From: Hymenobacter sp. DG25A
Lineage (GTDB): Bacteria > Bacteroidota > Bacteroidia > Cytophagales > Hymenobacteraceae
Assembly (NCBI RefSeq): GCF_001280305.1
Contig: NZ_CP012623.1
Coordinates: 62,001 to 126,000, forward strand
DNA length: 64,000 nucleotides
Direction of reading: 5' to 3'
The position numbers were made by a program, and so were the translations under genes. The notes under the pieces were generated by a model. That model was not told the DNA's origin and did not search any database. It saw only the letters and a program-made list of their open reading frames with translations. Of this stretch, positions 1-7,747 are shown piece after piece. Position 1 is the first letter of the stretch; every line of letters begins with the position of its first letter.

Positions 1-111
1 GTGGCTTTTCTGCTGAATATTATCCAGATAATACTCCACGAGCTGACGACAGGTCATAGTGCCTGCCGTCAGCTCGTGGCGAACTTCCGTGAGGGAGTTA
101 AAGCGTCTCAA
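1..111 (-). CDS. GatA-like amidase, N-terminal fragment (runs off window)
   Basis: The reverse strand reads in frame from a possible TTG start at 111 to the window edge, giving about 37 residues (RRFNSLTEVRHELTAG then CRQLVEYYLDNI). This resembles the N-terminal helices of amidase-signature enzymes such as GatA, the Asp-tRNA(Asn)/Glu-tRNA(Gln) amidotransferase subunit, where a 'G.ltc.qLve.yl..I' segment precedes the catalytic domain. It begins 10 nt after the stop of the upstream tatA-type gene, so the genes are probably cotranscribed. No ATG precedes the conserved segment; the alternative ATG at 50 would remove it. The Ser-cisSer-Lys residues lie outside the window, so whether this is true GatA or another amidase cannot be decided. 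Confidence 0.6.
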   Translation of the reverse strand, partial: MRRFNSLTEVRHELTAGTMTCRQLVEYYLDNIQQKSH

Positions 112-121
112 AGTCAGAGAA

Positions 122-481
122 TCAGTTGGTCGGTTGATCTAAGCGGTGCTGCTCTTCGGGAGTAAGCGGGGTAATGCCCCCATCCATGGGAGGCGCTACG
201 TGGGTGGGGGCCACTGGAGGGGTCACCGGCTGCTGCGGAGCGGCGTATTGCTGGTTGAACTGCTGCTGGTAAGGCTGCTGGGGCTGCTGCGGCTGACCGG
301 AGTTTTCAATCTCGCTGCGGATTTCCCGCGAAGCATCCTTGAACTCCCGAATGCCTTTGCCCAGTCCCCGCGCCAGCTCGGGTATTTTGTTGGCGCCAAA
401 GAAAATCAGGATAACCACCATGATCAGCATTAGCTCACCACCACCCAGGTCACCCAGAAAAAGAAGAAATGGAGTATTCAT
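122..481 (-). CDS. TatA/TatB-type twin-arginine translocase subunit with Q/P-rich tail
   Basis: A 119-residue protein of the TatA/B family, which forms the variable pore of the twin-arginine system exporting folded proteins. Visible are a short periplasmic start, one membrane helix at about 14-31 beginning GGGELMLIMVV, the FG hinge (FFGANKIPEL) and an amphipathic helix ending in GKGIREFKDA. Residues 62-119 form a Gln/Pro-rich tail unlike that of the neighbour, longer than in a standard TatA. It lies 9 nt after the shorter paralogue at 491-715 in the same direction. Whether it takes the TatB role or is a second TatA cannot be told from sequence; Bacteroidota often lack a clear TatB. Confidence 0.85.
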   Translation of the reverse strand: MNTPFLLFLGDLGGGELMLIMVVILIFFGANKIPELARGLGKGIREFKDASREIRSEIENSGQPQQPQQPYQQQFNQQYAAPQQPVTPPVAPTHVAPPMDGGITPLTPEEQHRLDQPTN

Positions 482-490
482 GACAGAAAG

Positions 491-715
491 TTACTGACGT
501 GGTTGCGTAGGATTGTTGGGGTTGGAAGGACCATCCCGGTACTCGGGCTTTTCCTCCTTTGAAGCATCCTTAAACTCGCGGATGCCCTGGCCCATGCCCC
601 GGAACAATTCCGGAATACGCTTAGCACCAAATAGCAGAATAATAGCGAGGCCGATAAGCAGAAGCTCGGTGCCTCCGAAGTTACCGATACCCAGAAGAAG
701 TGTGGCGAATGTCAT
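491..715 (-). CDS. tatA: TatA-type twin-arginine translocase subunit
   Basis: Small Tat translocase protein of 74 residues from ATG 715. An upstream in-frame ATG at 766 would add 17 polar residues in front of the membrane helix and is less likely. The order is typical: TELLLIGLAIILLFG membrane helix, FG hinge, KRIPELFRGMGQGIREFKDA amphipathic helix, short charged tail. It is nearly superimposable on the next gene through residue 50, so the two arose by tandem duplication, with only the second acquiring a long Q/P-rich tail. It is the first gene of a minus-strand transcript that continues into the second tat gene and the amidase. Confidence 0.88.
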   Translation of the reverse strand: MTFATLLLGIGNFGGTELLLIGLAIILLFGAKRIPELFRGMGQGIREFKDASKEEKPEYRDGPSNPNNPTQPRQ

Positions 716-787
716 GGCACAAGGCCCTTGGGGGCCGGTTTTGAAGTTGAAATCTTGTATACGCACTTGGTGCAGCTACAGGATTGG

Positions 788-795
788 CAAAGGTA
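788..795 (-). promoter_or_regulatory. Bacteroidota -7 box upstream of tatA
   Basis: TACCTTTG on the minus strand fits the TAnnTTTG -7 element used by the primary sigma factor of Bacteroidota and lies about 75 nt before the tatA ATG. No clear TTG -33 element stands at the expected spacing, so support is partial. Confidence 0.45.
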
Positions 796-917
796 CCCTA
801 TAATTTCTAAATGCAGATTGGGAAGCTCTGCTTCCGGAGCACATTTTGGCAATCTGAACCGGGTGGTAACTACGTAGATATTCGCCAATTAAACCAGCCC
901 CTGCGGATTTTCAGCAA

Positions 918-947
918 TTGAAATCCAACATTGACCCAGTACTTTTG
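918..947 (+). promoter_or_regulatory. Promoter of the GAF-LytTR gene
   Basis: TTG (918-920), 19 nt, then TACTTTTG (940-947): both elements match the Bacteroidota TTG-N17-23-TAnnTTTG promoter. The predicted transcription start is near 954, about 37 nt before the ATG at 991. Confidence 0.7.
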
Positions 948-990
948 TTAAGCGCCCGCTCCAAACAGTGGGATAGTAGAACATCCTGAT

Positions 991-1938
991 ATGATACCGT
1001 ATAAAGTCACCACTGCAGAAACTGATTCTCTAGCGGCCCCTACCATGAAGGTAGTTAATGAAGAAGCGCGGCTAGAGGCGCTGCATAGCTACCAGGTGCT
1101 GGATACACCGCCCGAGCCTTCTCTGGACGCCTTAACCCGGCTGGCTGCCCTGATCTGCGGAACGCCCATTTCCCTGGTTTCGCTGGTTGATGCGGAGCGG
1201 CAGTGGTTTAAGTCGAATCTGGGGCTGGAAGCCAAGCAACAGACGCCGCGCAATATGGCCTTCTGCCAGCACGCCATGTTCACGGAAAAGGACGTGTACG
1301 AAGTAAAGAATGCCACGGAAGACCCCTTATTTCAGGATAACCCCCTGGTGACGGATGAACCCAGCATTCGGTTCTATGCCGGGGCCCCGTTGCTTACCCC
1401 GGAGGGTTTTCCCTTGGGCACCCTATGCACTCTGCATACCGAGCCCCATGAGCTGACCACGCAGCAACGGGAGGCCCTCGTAATTCTGGCTAAAGAAGTG
1501 TCTATGCATCTGGAGCTGCGGCGCACCCAGCTGTTGCTGGAGCAGGAAAAGCAGAAGCTGGAAGGGCTGTTGAAAATGGCCAACGACTCGGCACAGGCCC
1601 TGTACATGGGCAGCCGCAATGAGATTTTCGTGAAGCACGAGCAGAAGCTACTGCGCGTAAAAATCACCGACATCAACTACATCGAAGCGCTGGGAGACTA
1701 CGTGAACATTCACACTACCACCGAGCGCCTGACGATTTATACCACCATGAAGGATATCGAGTCGAAGCTGCCGGCGCGCACCTTCGTCCGGGTGCATCGT
1801 AAGTATATAGTACAGTTGGATAAAATTAACTCTATCGAAGCCGATGCGGTAATGATAGACGGCTCAAAAGGAGCCCTGGAGATACCCATTGGCCAGTCTT
1901 ACCGGGCGGGTCTTATGGGACGCCTAAATCTTATTTGA
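991..1938 (+). CDS. GAF domain / LytTR DNA-binding regulator
   Basis: A 315-residue cytoplasmic regulator. Residues about 25-180 form a GAF sensor domain (RLEALHSYQVLDTPPEPSLD, a common start of GAF modules in Bacteroidota). A short helical linker follows (LRRTQLLLEQEKQKLEGLL), then a LytTR DNA-binding domain at about 215-315 with its usual signature (DINYIEALGDYVNIHT, FVRVHRKYIVQLDKI). LytTR domains bind direct repeats and usually receive their signal from a receiver domain; here the receiver is replaced by GAF, so a small ligand or redox signal may act directly. No kinase is adjacent. An internal ATG at residue 19 is an alternative start. Confidence 0.9.
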   Translation: MIPYKVTTAETDSLAAPTMKVVNEEARLEALHSYQVLDTPPEPSLDALTRLAALICGTPISLVSLVDAERQWFKSNLGLEAKQQTPRNMAFCQHAMFTEKDVYEVKNATEDPLFQDNPLVTDEPSIRFYAGAPLLTPEGFPLGTLCTLHTEPHELTTQQREALVILAKEVSMHLELRRTQLLLEQEKQKLEGLLKMANDSAQALYMGSRNEIFVKHEQKLLRVKITDINYIEALGDYVNIHTTTERLTIYTTMKDIESKLPARTFVRVHRKYIVQLDKINSIEADAVMIDGSKGALEIPIGQSYRAGLMGRLNLI

Positions 1939-2043
1939 TTAATCCCAAAACTATGAAATGTCCTTTATCGTAAAATAAGGGAATACACCGAGAAAAAATA
2001 CAGATTCAACGAAAAACCGCTGTTATAAACGACGGAATTTTCC

Positions 2044-2168
2044 TATCTTTCGCCTGTTATCGGGGGCATTCTCTGCTACTCGCTGCCGCCAGCAGTGGAG
2101 AATAGACTGATAGCTAAGTTTGTTTTCATAGCTCAGAAAGGCACCGTGCGCTGTACGGTGTTTTTTTT
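2044..2168 (+). ncRNA. Candidate small structured RNA with its own terminator
   Basis: No ORF is supported between the regulator and the convergent peptidase gene. A -7-like box TATCTTTC (2044-2051) is followed by three stem-loops. Stem 1: ATTCTC (2068-2073) with GAGAAT (2098-2103), enclosing GCTG-CCGC-CAGC. Stem 2: AGCTA near 2112 with TAGCT near 2130. Stem 3: CACCGT (2142-2147) with ACGGTG (2155-2160), followed by eight T. The last is an intrinsic terminator in the plus direction. It resembles neither tmRNA, SRP RNA nor a 6S RNA that I recognise. Confidence 0.5.
2142..2168 (+). terminator. Intrinsic terminator
   Basis: 6-bp GC-rich stem CACCGT/ACGGTG with a 7-nt loop, followed directly by TTTTTTTT. 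It ends the candidate RNA and also any read-through from the GAF-LytTR gene. Confidence 0.75.
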
Positions 2169-2197
2169 GTGCTATTTCCGGTCGGTTTACAGATGCC

Positions 2198-3535
2198 TTA
2201 TTTGCGGCCCAGCCAGTTTTCCGGATTCAGGTTGGCACTATTGCGCCATACTTGGAATTGTACCTCACTGGTTCCCTCCGAGTCTGTGTATACAGTGCCA
2301 ATGGCCTGCCGCGCCTCTACGTGCTGCCCCTCGCTCACGCTCACGCTGCGCAGCTTGGCATATACCGTGAAGTACTCCCCGTGCTGAATCATGACAATGT
2401 TGTTCATGCCCGCAATGCTGGCCACCGTCAGCACTTTGCCCTCGAACACCGAGCGCACGGTTTCACCGGAGTTGGTTTGAATATCGACGCCCCGGTTTTC
2501 CACTACCACGTGCTTTAACACGGGGTGCGGGTGCTTGCCAAAGCGCTGGGCAATAAAGCCGCGGCCAACAGGCCACAGCAGGCGGCCCCGGTTATCCGCA
2601 AAAGAAGAAGAAAGCACTGCCGTTTCGGGGGTCAGCGTTACGCGGTCCGTACGCTCTACTTCCGCCTCGGCTGGGGCATTGCGGGCCGTGCTGCCAGGGC
2701 TACGCACCGGCGCGTTGCCGCGGCTGGCCGTGGCGGCCCGCTGGGCAGCTTTGGCGGCGGCTGCGCGGGCCGCACGGGCAATTTCCTCCCGCACGCGCTG
2801 GGCAATCAGGTTATCCAGGCGGCTGACGGCTTTCTGCCGGGTGGCCAGCTTCTGGCGCAGGATTTCTTCCTGGCGGCTGAGCTGTGTAACCACCTGGTCC
2901 TGCTGGGTTTTAATGGTCAGCAGGTTGCGGTTCTCGGTGAGCTGGCTAGAGAGCAGGCTCGATTTCTCCTGACGCTTGGCATGCAGCCCGGTAAGCTGCC
3001 GGCTCAGTTTTTCCTGGGTATTGGTAATCTGGGCGGCCTGGGCCTTGCGTACCTCTGAGTACTGGCGCACATACTGGAGGCGCCGCAGCATCTGGTTGAA
3101 CGACTCCGAGGCAAACAGGAACATGATGCGGTTGTAGCTGTTGGCCGTTTTGGCCGAGGCATAAATCAGCCGCGAATACTCTTCCTTCAGCTGCTGCAGG
3201 GTTTGCTGGGTCTGCTGCACCTGGTTTTCCGTCTGGCGCACATCGGAGTCCAGATACTTCAGCTCGCTGGAAATATTGTTGATGACGTTCTGCTGACCCG
3301 CAATTTTCTCCTTCAGCGCATTCAGCTGGCCAATGGTGGCTTCTTTGCGCTGCTGGGTTTGCTGCAGAATACGGCTGGTTTCGCGAATCTCGCGCAGGGC
3401 GTTGCGCTTTTCCCGCTCCAGCTGGGCTTTGGTACGCCCGGTGCGGCTGGTGCGCCGCGTCTGGGACATGCCGGAGAAGGCCAGCATCACCAGCATCAGC
3501 AAAAAGGCAAAGCGCGCCTTACTTTTTCCGCACAT
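2198..3535 (-). CDS. EnvC-like murein hydrolase activator (degenerate M23/LytM)
   Basis: A 445-residue exported protein. A signal peptide (about 1-24) is followed by a long coiled coil (about 38-265, rich in Q/E/R/K) and a LytM/M23 fold at about 320-442. The zinc-binding pattern of active M23 peptidases is lost: the H-x3-D site reads NRGVDI, the second site reads VYAKL where Y-a-H-L is usual, and the final HxH reads EVQFQ. This matches EnvC/NlpD-type proteins, which activate amidases at the division septum rather than cutting peptidoglycan themselves. It overlaps the lipoprotein gene before it by 17 nt, so the two are translationally linked. Role inferred from architecture. Confidence 0.85.
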   Translation of the reverse strand: MCGKSKARFAFLLMLVMLAFSGMSQTRRTSRTGRTKAQLEREKRNALREIRETSRILQQTQQRKEATIGQLNALKEKIAGQQNVINNISSELKYLDSDVRQTENQVQQTQQTLQQLKEEYSRLIYASAKTANSYNRIMFLFASESFNQMLRRLQYVRQYSEVRKAQAAQITNTQEKLSRQLTGLHAKRQEKSSLLSSQLTENRNLLTIKTQQDQVVTQLSRQEEILRQKLATRQKAVSRLDNLIAQRVREEIARAARAAAAKAAQRAATASRGNAPVRSPGSTARNAPAEAEVERTDRVTLTPETAVLSSSFADNRGRLLWPVGRGFIAQRFGKHPHPVLKHVVVENRGVDIQTNSGETVRSVFEGKVLTVASIAGMNNIVMIQHGEYFTVYAKLRSVSVSEGQHVEARQAIGTVYTDSEGTSEVQFQVWRNSANLNPENWLGRK

Positions 3536-4298
3536 AATCTGAGGGCACCGAGAACGGGAACGAAAGACGCTCCTTATCCACGTCGATATTACGGAAGTTG
3601 ATGGAGGCGGTGGATGCCGGCCCGTTGGGCGGCTGAATCATCACCAGCAGCGCATTGGCAAACTGCTGCGGCTGGGGCAGCAGCGGCTTAAAGTCAGAAT
3701 AGTCTACCGTGAAGTTGGTCTTGCTGTTCTGGTCCTTCACGGCCAGCTTCTGCACCCGCTGCCGGGTTTGCTCTATCAGCTGCTCCACAAACAGCGAGGC
3801 CTGCTGGTACTGCACTTTCTGCAAGGGGCCTTCGGTGCTTACCGTGGGAGGCGTATTTTCATCGGAGGAAGGCACGTAGTTGCCCACTACCAAGGCCTGA
3901 ATCTGCTGGAAGGTGACGGGCAGATTAAAGCGCTGCCGCAGATAATCGAAGTTGCCTGCATAGTACTCCCGATGCAGCTTATCCAGAATCTGCACGGAAT
4001 CAGGCGTGAGGTGGGCGCGCAATACTTCTACGCCTACCACCGATACGGATAGCCAGATGATGCTGTCTTTCCGCATGCGTAGCGACAGGTTAGCATTGGG
4101 CATTTTCTCGCCATTGGTTTCAATCTGAGCTTTCCCCTTGGCGGAGAGAAACTTGAAATCCAGATTATCAGCGCGTACTAAGTCAACCACTTTGGGCACT
4201 TCCGTGGCTGCCGGGCGGGTGGGTATGGCTTTACGGGTGCAGGCACCCAGCATTATCAGCACCAGCGCAAGCACCAGGGGCGCGAAGCGTCTATTCAT
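3519..4298 (-). CDS. DUF4292 lipoprotein
   Basis: A 259-residue protein from ATG 4298. The lipobox is LGAC with Cys20, so it is a lipoprotein facing the periplasm. The mature part (FLSAKGKAQI... SLRMRKDSIIWLSV... GVEVLRAHLTPDSVQILD) matches the DUF4292 family of Bacteroidota, which has a LolA/LolB-like half-barrel character. The start is chosen for the lipobox; an upstream in-frame start near 4397 would bury the signal peptide. It overlaps the TPR gene stop by 8 nt and the EnvC-like gene by 17 nt, so all three form a tight operon. A role in outer membrane lipoprotein or lipid handling is plausible but not shown. Confidence 0.85.
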   Translation of the reverse strand: MNRRFAPLVLALVLIMLGACTRKAIPTRPAATEVPKVVDLVRADNLDFKFLSAKGKAQIETNGEKMPNANLSLRMRKDSIIWLSVSVVGVEVLRAHLTPDSVQILDKLHREYYAGNFDYLRQRFNLPVTFQQIQALVVGNYVPSSDENTPPTVSTEGPLQKVQYQQASLFVEQLIEQTRQRVQKLAVKDQNSKTNFTVDYSDFKPLLPQPQQFANALLVMIQPPNGPASTASINFRNIDVDKERLSFPFSVPSDYVRKK

Positions 4299-6102
4299 AC
4301 AATTTACGGTCTTTGAGCTTCCGGTCGAGGAGTTTGGAGGCCCCGCCCAGGCGCTTGGCTTGCTGCCATTGCGTATATGCGCCGGCAATATCGCCAAGTT
4401 GGAACAGAACGTCGCCGTAATGTTCCGTTACGGTGCCGTCTTTGGAGGACTTCAGCGCCTTCTCCAGGTACTGCCGGGCACCGGCATAGTCTTTCATTTT
4501 ATACAGCACCCAGGCATAGGTGTCCAGGTAAGTACCATTGTCCGGAAACTGTTTCACCAGCTTGCCCGACATTTCCTTGGCCTTTTCCAGCTTCTCGCCG
4601 CGCAACGACAGGAAGTAGCTATAGTTATTCAGCGCCTGAGCATTGTTGGCGTCAAATACCAGCGCGGCATCATAGGCCGCATCTGACTTGGCATAGTCCT
4701 TCAGCTCGTGGTAGGCGTCGCCCAGCTGAATATCAAACTGCGCCTGCAGCTCGGGGTTGTCGGCGGCCAGCTTCTTGCCGTACTCCAGCGCCTTCACGCC
4801 CTTGGGGGCGCTTTTGTTCATCAGATGCGCTGTGCCGTTATAAAACCAGAACACCGCCTGATTGGGGAACAGCTCCAGGGCACGGTTGGAATGCACCAGC
4901 AGCGAATCCTTCTGATTCAGCTCGGCGTCAATCAAAACTACCTGCTGCCAGATCTGAAACTTGGAGTTGTCCAGTTTTAGGGCTTTGAGGTAGGAGGCGC
5001 GGGCCTCTTTCTTGTGCTCCGTAATAGACTGAATATCCCCGGCCACGGCAAATGCCTTGGCTTCCTTGGGGTGGGCGCGCATGGTAATGTCGGCCAGCTC
5101 CAGGGCGGGCTTTTCCAGCGCGGGGTTGGGTAGCTGCTTAATATAGTCCACCAGAATCCGGACTTTCTGGTCAATATCCAGCCCCGGGCTGCTGAACGCC
5201 TGCTTTAAATGGACTTGTGACTCCGTAGGGTTATTCTGCTGCCGGTACACGTCGGCCAGAATCATGTGCGCCTGGGGGTTGTCGGGGTCCTGGGCAAGGG
5301 CCTGGTTTGCTACCCGGATAGCATCGGGCAGGCGGCTGTTGGCGGCATACATTTCGGCCTGGGCCAGCACGTAGCGCACTTCGTTGGGGTTGGCCGTAAT
5401 CAGGGCCTCGCCTTCCTGCAGGGCTTTGTCGAGGTTGTTTTGGCGCAGGTAAATCTGCTGCTTCTTGAACGATACCTCATCCAGGGGACCAAATTGCTTT
5501 TCGGCCTGCTCCAGAGTGGCCAGGGCTTCGGGCAGCTTGTTCTGCGCCAGGTACAGGTCGGCTAGGTTAAACAGGTAGTTTCCTGAATCGGGCACGTCCC
5601 TGATCAGGGTGGTGTACACCTGGGCAGCCTCATCAAACTGCTTCTGGGAGGCGTAGATCTGCGCCAGCAGTAAATAATAGTAGGGGTTCTTCGCGTCCAG
5701 CTTCAGGGCTGCGGTGGCAAAGTTGGTGGCATCCTTCAGGTTGCCGGTCAGCAGGTTGGTTTCCGCAATCTTGTAGTTGATGGCGGCATTGTTGGGGTTG
5801 ATGCGGTAGGCGGCCAGCAGCCGTTCCAGAGACTTGGTGTAGTCCTCCAGCAGGGCATACTTCACGCCCTCCACAAAGTAAGACTCGCTTAGCTCCCGCT
5901 CTTTTTCCGTCAACTCGTGCACCTGCTGGCGGGCCTGCTCCACGGCCGCGCGGTGCTTTAGCTCGCGCCGTTCCTTGCGCGTGAGCTTCTGGCGCTTGGC
6001 CGGTTTCTCCGTTTTGGCTGCGGGCTGCTGTGCCATAATCGGCCCAGCCCCCAGCACCAACGTCAGGAGTAGCAGAACAAAAAAAGCGGAAGAACGAGGC
6101 AT
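4291..6102 (-). CDS. Tetratricopeptide repeat protein, exported
   Basis: About 603 residues from ATG 6102 (an in-frame ATG at 6126 adds eight residues). A signal peptide (FFVLLLLTLVLGAGPIMAQ) and a short basic helix precede at least a dozen TPR units, for example NPNNAAINYKIAETNLLTG, DPDNPQAHMILADVYRQQNN and FDANNAQALNNYSYFLSLRG. TPR arrays are protein-binding scaffolds. In Bacteroidota this gene type stands next to DUF4292 and EnvC-like genes, so a scaffold in envelope assembly is likely. First gene of the three-gene set; a hairpin at 6133-6177 separates it from the upstream gene. Confidence 0.85.
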   Translation of the reverse strand: MPRSSAFFVLLLLTLVLGAGPIMAQQPAAKTEKPAKRQKLTRKERRELKHRAAVEQARQQVHELTEKERELSESYFVEGVKYALLEDYTKSLERLLAAYRINPNNAAINYKIAETNLLTGNLKDATNFATAALKLDAKNPYYYLLLAQIYASQKQFDEAAQVYTTLIRDVPDSGNYLFNLADLYLAQNKLPEALATLEQAEKQFGPLDEVSFKKQQIYLRQNNLDKALQEGEALITANPNEVRYVLAQAEMYAANSRLPDAIRVANQALAQDPDNPQAHMILADVYRQQNNPTESQVHLKQAFSSPGLDIDQKVRILVDYIKQLPNPALEKPALELADITMRAHPKEAKAFAVAGDIQSITEHKKEARASYLKALKLDNSKFQIWQQVVLIDAELNQKDSLLVHSNRALELFPNQAVFWFYNGTAHLMNKSAPKGVKALEYGKKLAADNPELQAQFDIQLGDAYHELKDYAKSDAAYDAALVFDANNAQALNNYSYFLSLRGEKLEKAKEMSGKLVKQFPDNGTYLDTYAWVLYKMKDYAGARQYLEKALKSSKDGTVTEHYGDVLFQLGDIAGAYTQWQQAKRLGGASKLLDRKLKDRKLYE

Positions 6103-6132
6103 AAACGGAAAACGGGGAGCAAACAAGATAAT

Positions 6133-6177
6133 CGGCCGCGGCGTGCCACTGGCAATTCCAGAACAACGCCGCGGCCG
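6133..6177 (-). terminator. Terminator-like hairpin between nucleotidyltransferase and TPR genes
   Basis: Perfect 12-bp stem (6133-6144 with 6166-6177, CGGCCGCGGCGT and its complement) with a 21-nt loop that itself contains CTGG/CCAG. Downstream on the minus strand is only weakly T-rich, so termination may be partial. Confidence 0.55.
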
Positions 6178-6192
6178 AAAAGTGCCTTTTAT

Positions 6193-7203
6193 TTATACGC
6201 GCACCACGTTGTAGTCGCCCAGGCTCAGGTCATCGGGCTTGCCCGTTACCGTGGCGTGGTTGCCAATCATGGAGTTGGTTACGTTGGCGTGCAGCACCGT
6301 AGCCGACTGCTGCACGATGGTGTTGGACAGCACGGAGTCGCGCACGGCGGTGTGGCTGCCGATGGAAACGTGCGGACCCACCACCGAATTGTTGATGATG
6401 ACGTTTTCGCCGATATAAACCGGCGGAATCAGCACGCTGTTGGTCAGCTGGGCCGAGGCAGCTACCAGGTTTTCGCCGCGCTCCTGCAGGTATTCCAGGT
6501 AGCGCTGGTTGGTGTACACGGTAGCATCCTTATTGCCGCAGTCCAGCCACTCGGTTACGCGGCCGGGCACAAACACGGTGCCTTTATTTTTCATGTTCTC
6601 CAGGGCATTGGTGAGCTGGTACTCGCCTTTGTCCTTGATGTCGTTATCGAGCAGGTACTGCAACTCTTCGCGCAGATAGTCGCCGTCCTGGAAGTAGTAA
6701 ATGCCGATGATGGCCAGATCGGAAACAAACTCCTGGGGCTTCTCCACGAAATCCGTGATGTGGCCCTGTTCGTCCAGCTTCACCACGCCAAACGGCTTGG
6801 GGTCGTCTACGCGCTGCACCCAGATGGTGCCGGGCACGGAGGAGTCCAGCGTGAAATCCGCTTTGAACAGCGTATCCGCGAAAGCCACTACCACCGGGCC
6901 GGTCAGAGATTCTTTGGCGCAGAGAATAGCGTGGGCCGTGCCCAGGGGCTCGTCCTGATAGTAGATGGAGCCTTTAGCGCCCACTGACTCGGCAATCTGC
7001 ACGAGGCTTTTCTCTACTTCCGTCCCGAATCGACCCACAATGAAGGCCACTTCTTCTACCTGCTCGCCGCACACTTTGGCAATGTCCTCTACCAGGCGCT
7101 GCACAATGGGCTTGCCGGCAATCGGAATCAGGGGCTTGGGAACAGTGAGCGTATGGGGGCGCATGCGTTTGCCCATGCCGGCCATCGGGACGATGATTCT
7201 CAT
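6193..7203 (-). CDS. Sugar-1-phosphate nucleotidyltransferase with left-handed beta-helix tail
   Basis: A 336-residue cytoplasmic enzyme that transfers a nucleotide from NTP to a sugar 1-phosphate. The N-terminus carries MRIIVPMAGMGKRMRPHT and KPLIPIAGKPIV; a metal-binding Asp is in FADTLF, and EKP follows at mid-domain. After about residue 240 come hexapeptide repeats (VYIGENVIINNSVVGPHVSIG) forming a left-handed beta-helix. This layout is that of RmlA-long/GlmU-like glucose-1-phosphate thymidylyl- or N-acetylglucosamine-1-phosphate uridylyltransferases; the exact sugar cannot be read. The flippase two genes upstream suggests use in surface polysaccharide precursors. Confidence 0.88.
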   Translation of the reverse strand: MRIIVPMAGMGKRMRPHTLTVPKPLIPIAGKPIVQRLVEDIAKVCGEQVEEVAFIVGRFGTEVEKSLVQIAESVGAKGSIYYQDEPLGTAHAILCAKESLTGPVVVAFADTLFKADFTLDSSVPGTIWVQRVDDPKPFGVVKLDEQGHITDFVEKPQEFVSDLAIIGIYYFQDGDYLREELQYLLDNDIKDKGEYQLTNALENMKNKGTVFVPGRVTEWLDCGNKDATVYTNQRYLEYLQERGENLVAASAQLTNSVLIPPVYIGENVIINNSVVGPHVSIGSHTAVRDSVLSNTIVQQSATVLHANVTNSMIGNHATVTGKPDDLSLGDYNVVRV

Positions 7204-7264
7204 ATCAGAGGGTCAGTTTTGGTATGTAGTAGTAAGCGGTTAAATCAACTATAAGAAACCAGGG

Positions 7265-7699
7265 TTAGCGGACTCCGGTGCTGCCGTAGCCGCCGGCACC
7301 CCGGCCGGTTTCGCTCAGCTCTTCTACCGGCTCCCACACAATGGTTTCGTGCCGGGCTACGATAAGCTGCGCAATTCGTTCCCCATCTTCCACCACAAAC
7401 TCCTGGTCGGAAAGGTTAACCAGCAGCACCTTCAGCTCGCCCCGGTAGTCGGCATCAATGGTGCCGGGGCTATTTACAATGCCGATGCCGTGCTTGTAGG
7501 CCAGCCCGCTGCGGGGCCGGATCTGGGCCTCGTAGCCCACCGGAATTTCCAGGAAAAGACCCGTGGAAATGAGGGCACGTTGCAGAGGTTTCAGCGTTAT
7601 GCTTTCCGTCAGGTTGGCGCGCAGGTCGAGGCCGGCGGCGTGGGCCGTTTGGTAAGCAGGCAAGGGGTGGTGTGAGCGGTTGATGATGGGAATCTGCAT
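7265..7699 (-). CDS. dut: dUTP diphosphatase
   Basis: A 144-residue trimeric dUTPase that hydrolyses dUTP to dUMP and diphosphate, keeping uracil out of DNA and supplying dTMP synthesis. All five motifs are present in order: [38 protein letters not shown] and [11 protein letters not shown] (the uracil- and phosphate-binding tail). ATG 7699 starts the conserved MQIPI; the upstream in-frame start at 7738 adds 13 residues not seen in the family. It lies 48 nt after the flippase stop and 61 nt before the nucleotidyltransferase, in the same direction. Confidence 0.96.
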   Translation of the reverse strand: MQIPIINRSHHPLPAYQTAHAAGLDLRANLTESITLKPLQRALISTGLFLEIPVGYEAQIRPRSGLAYKHGIGIVNSPGTIDADYRGELKVLLVNLSDQEFVVEDGERIAQLIVARHETIVWEPVEELSETGRGAGGYGSTGVR

Positions 7700-7747
7700 C
7701 GGAAACGGGAAGAACGCGGAGAAGTTGTGCCCAGGCACTAAACAAAG

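Noticed and set aside
1..111. Link between the two edge amidases (1-111 and 63409-64000) as a duplicated pair
   Set aside because: One is a GatA-like cytoplasmic start and the other an exported protein with a long N-terminal extension; nothing indicates a duplication.
2198..3535. Active M23 endopeptidase
   Set aside because: The metal ligands of the HxxxD and HxH motifs are replaced, so hydrolase activity is unlikely; called an activator-type protein instead.
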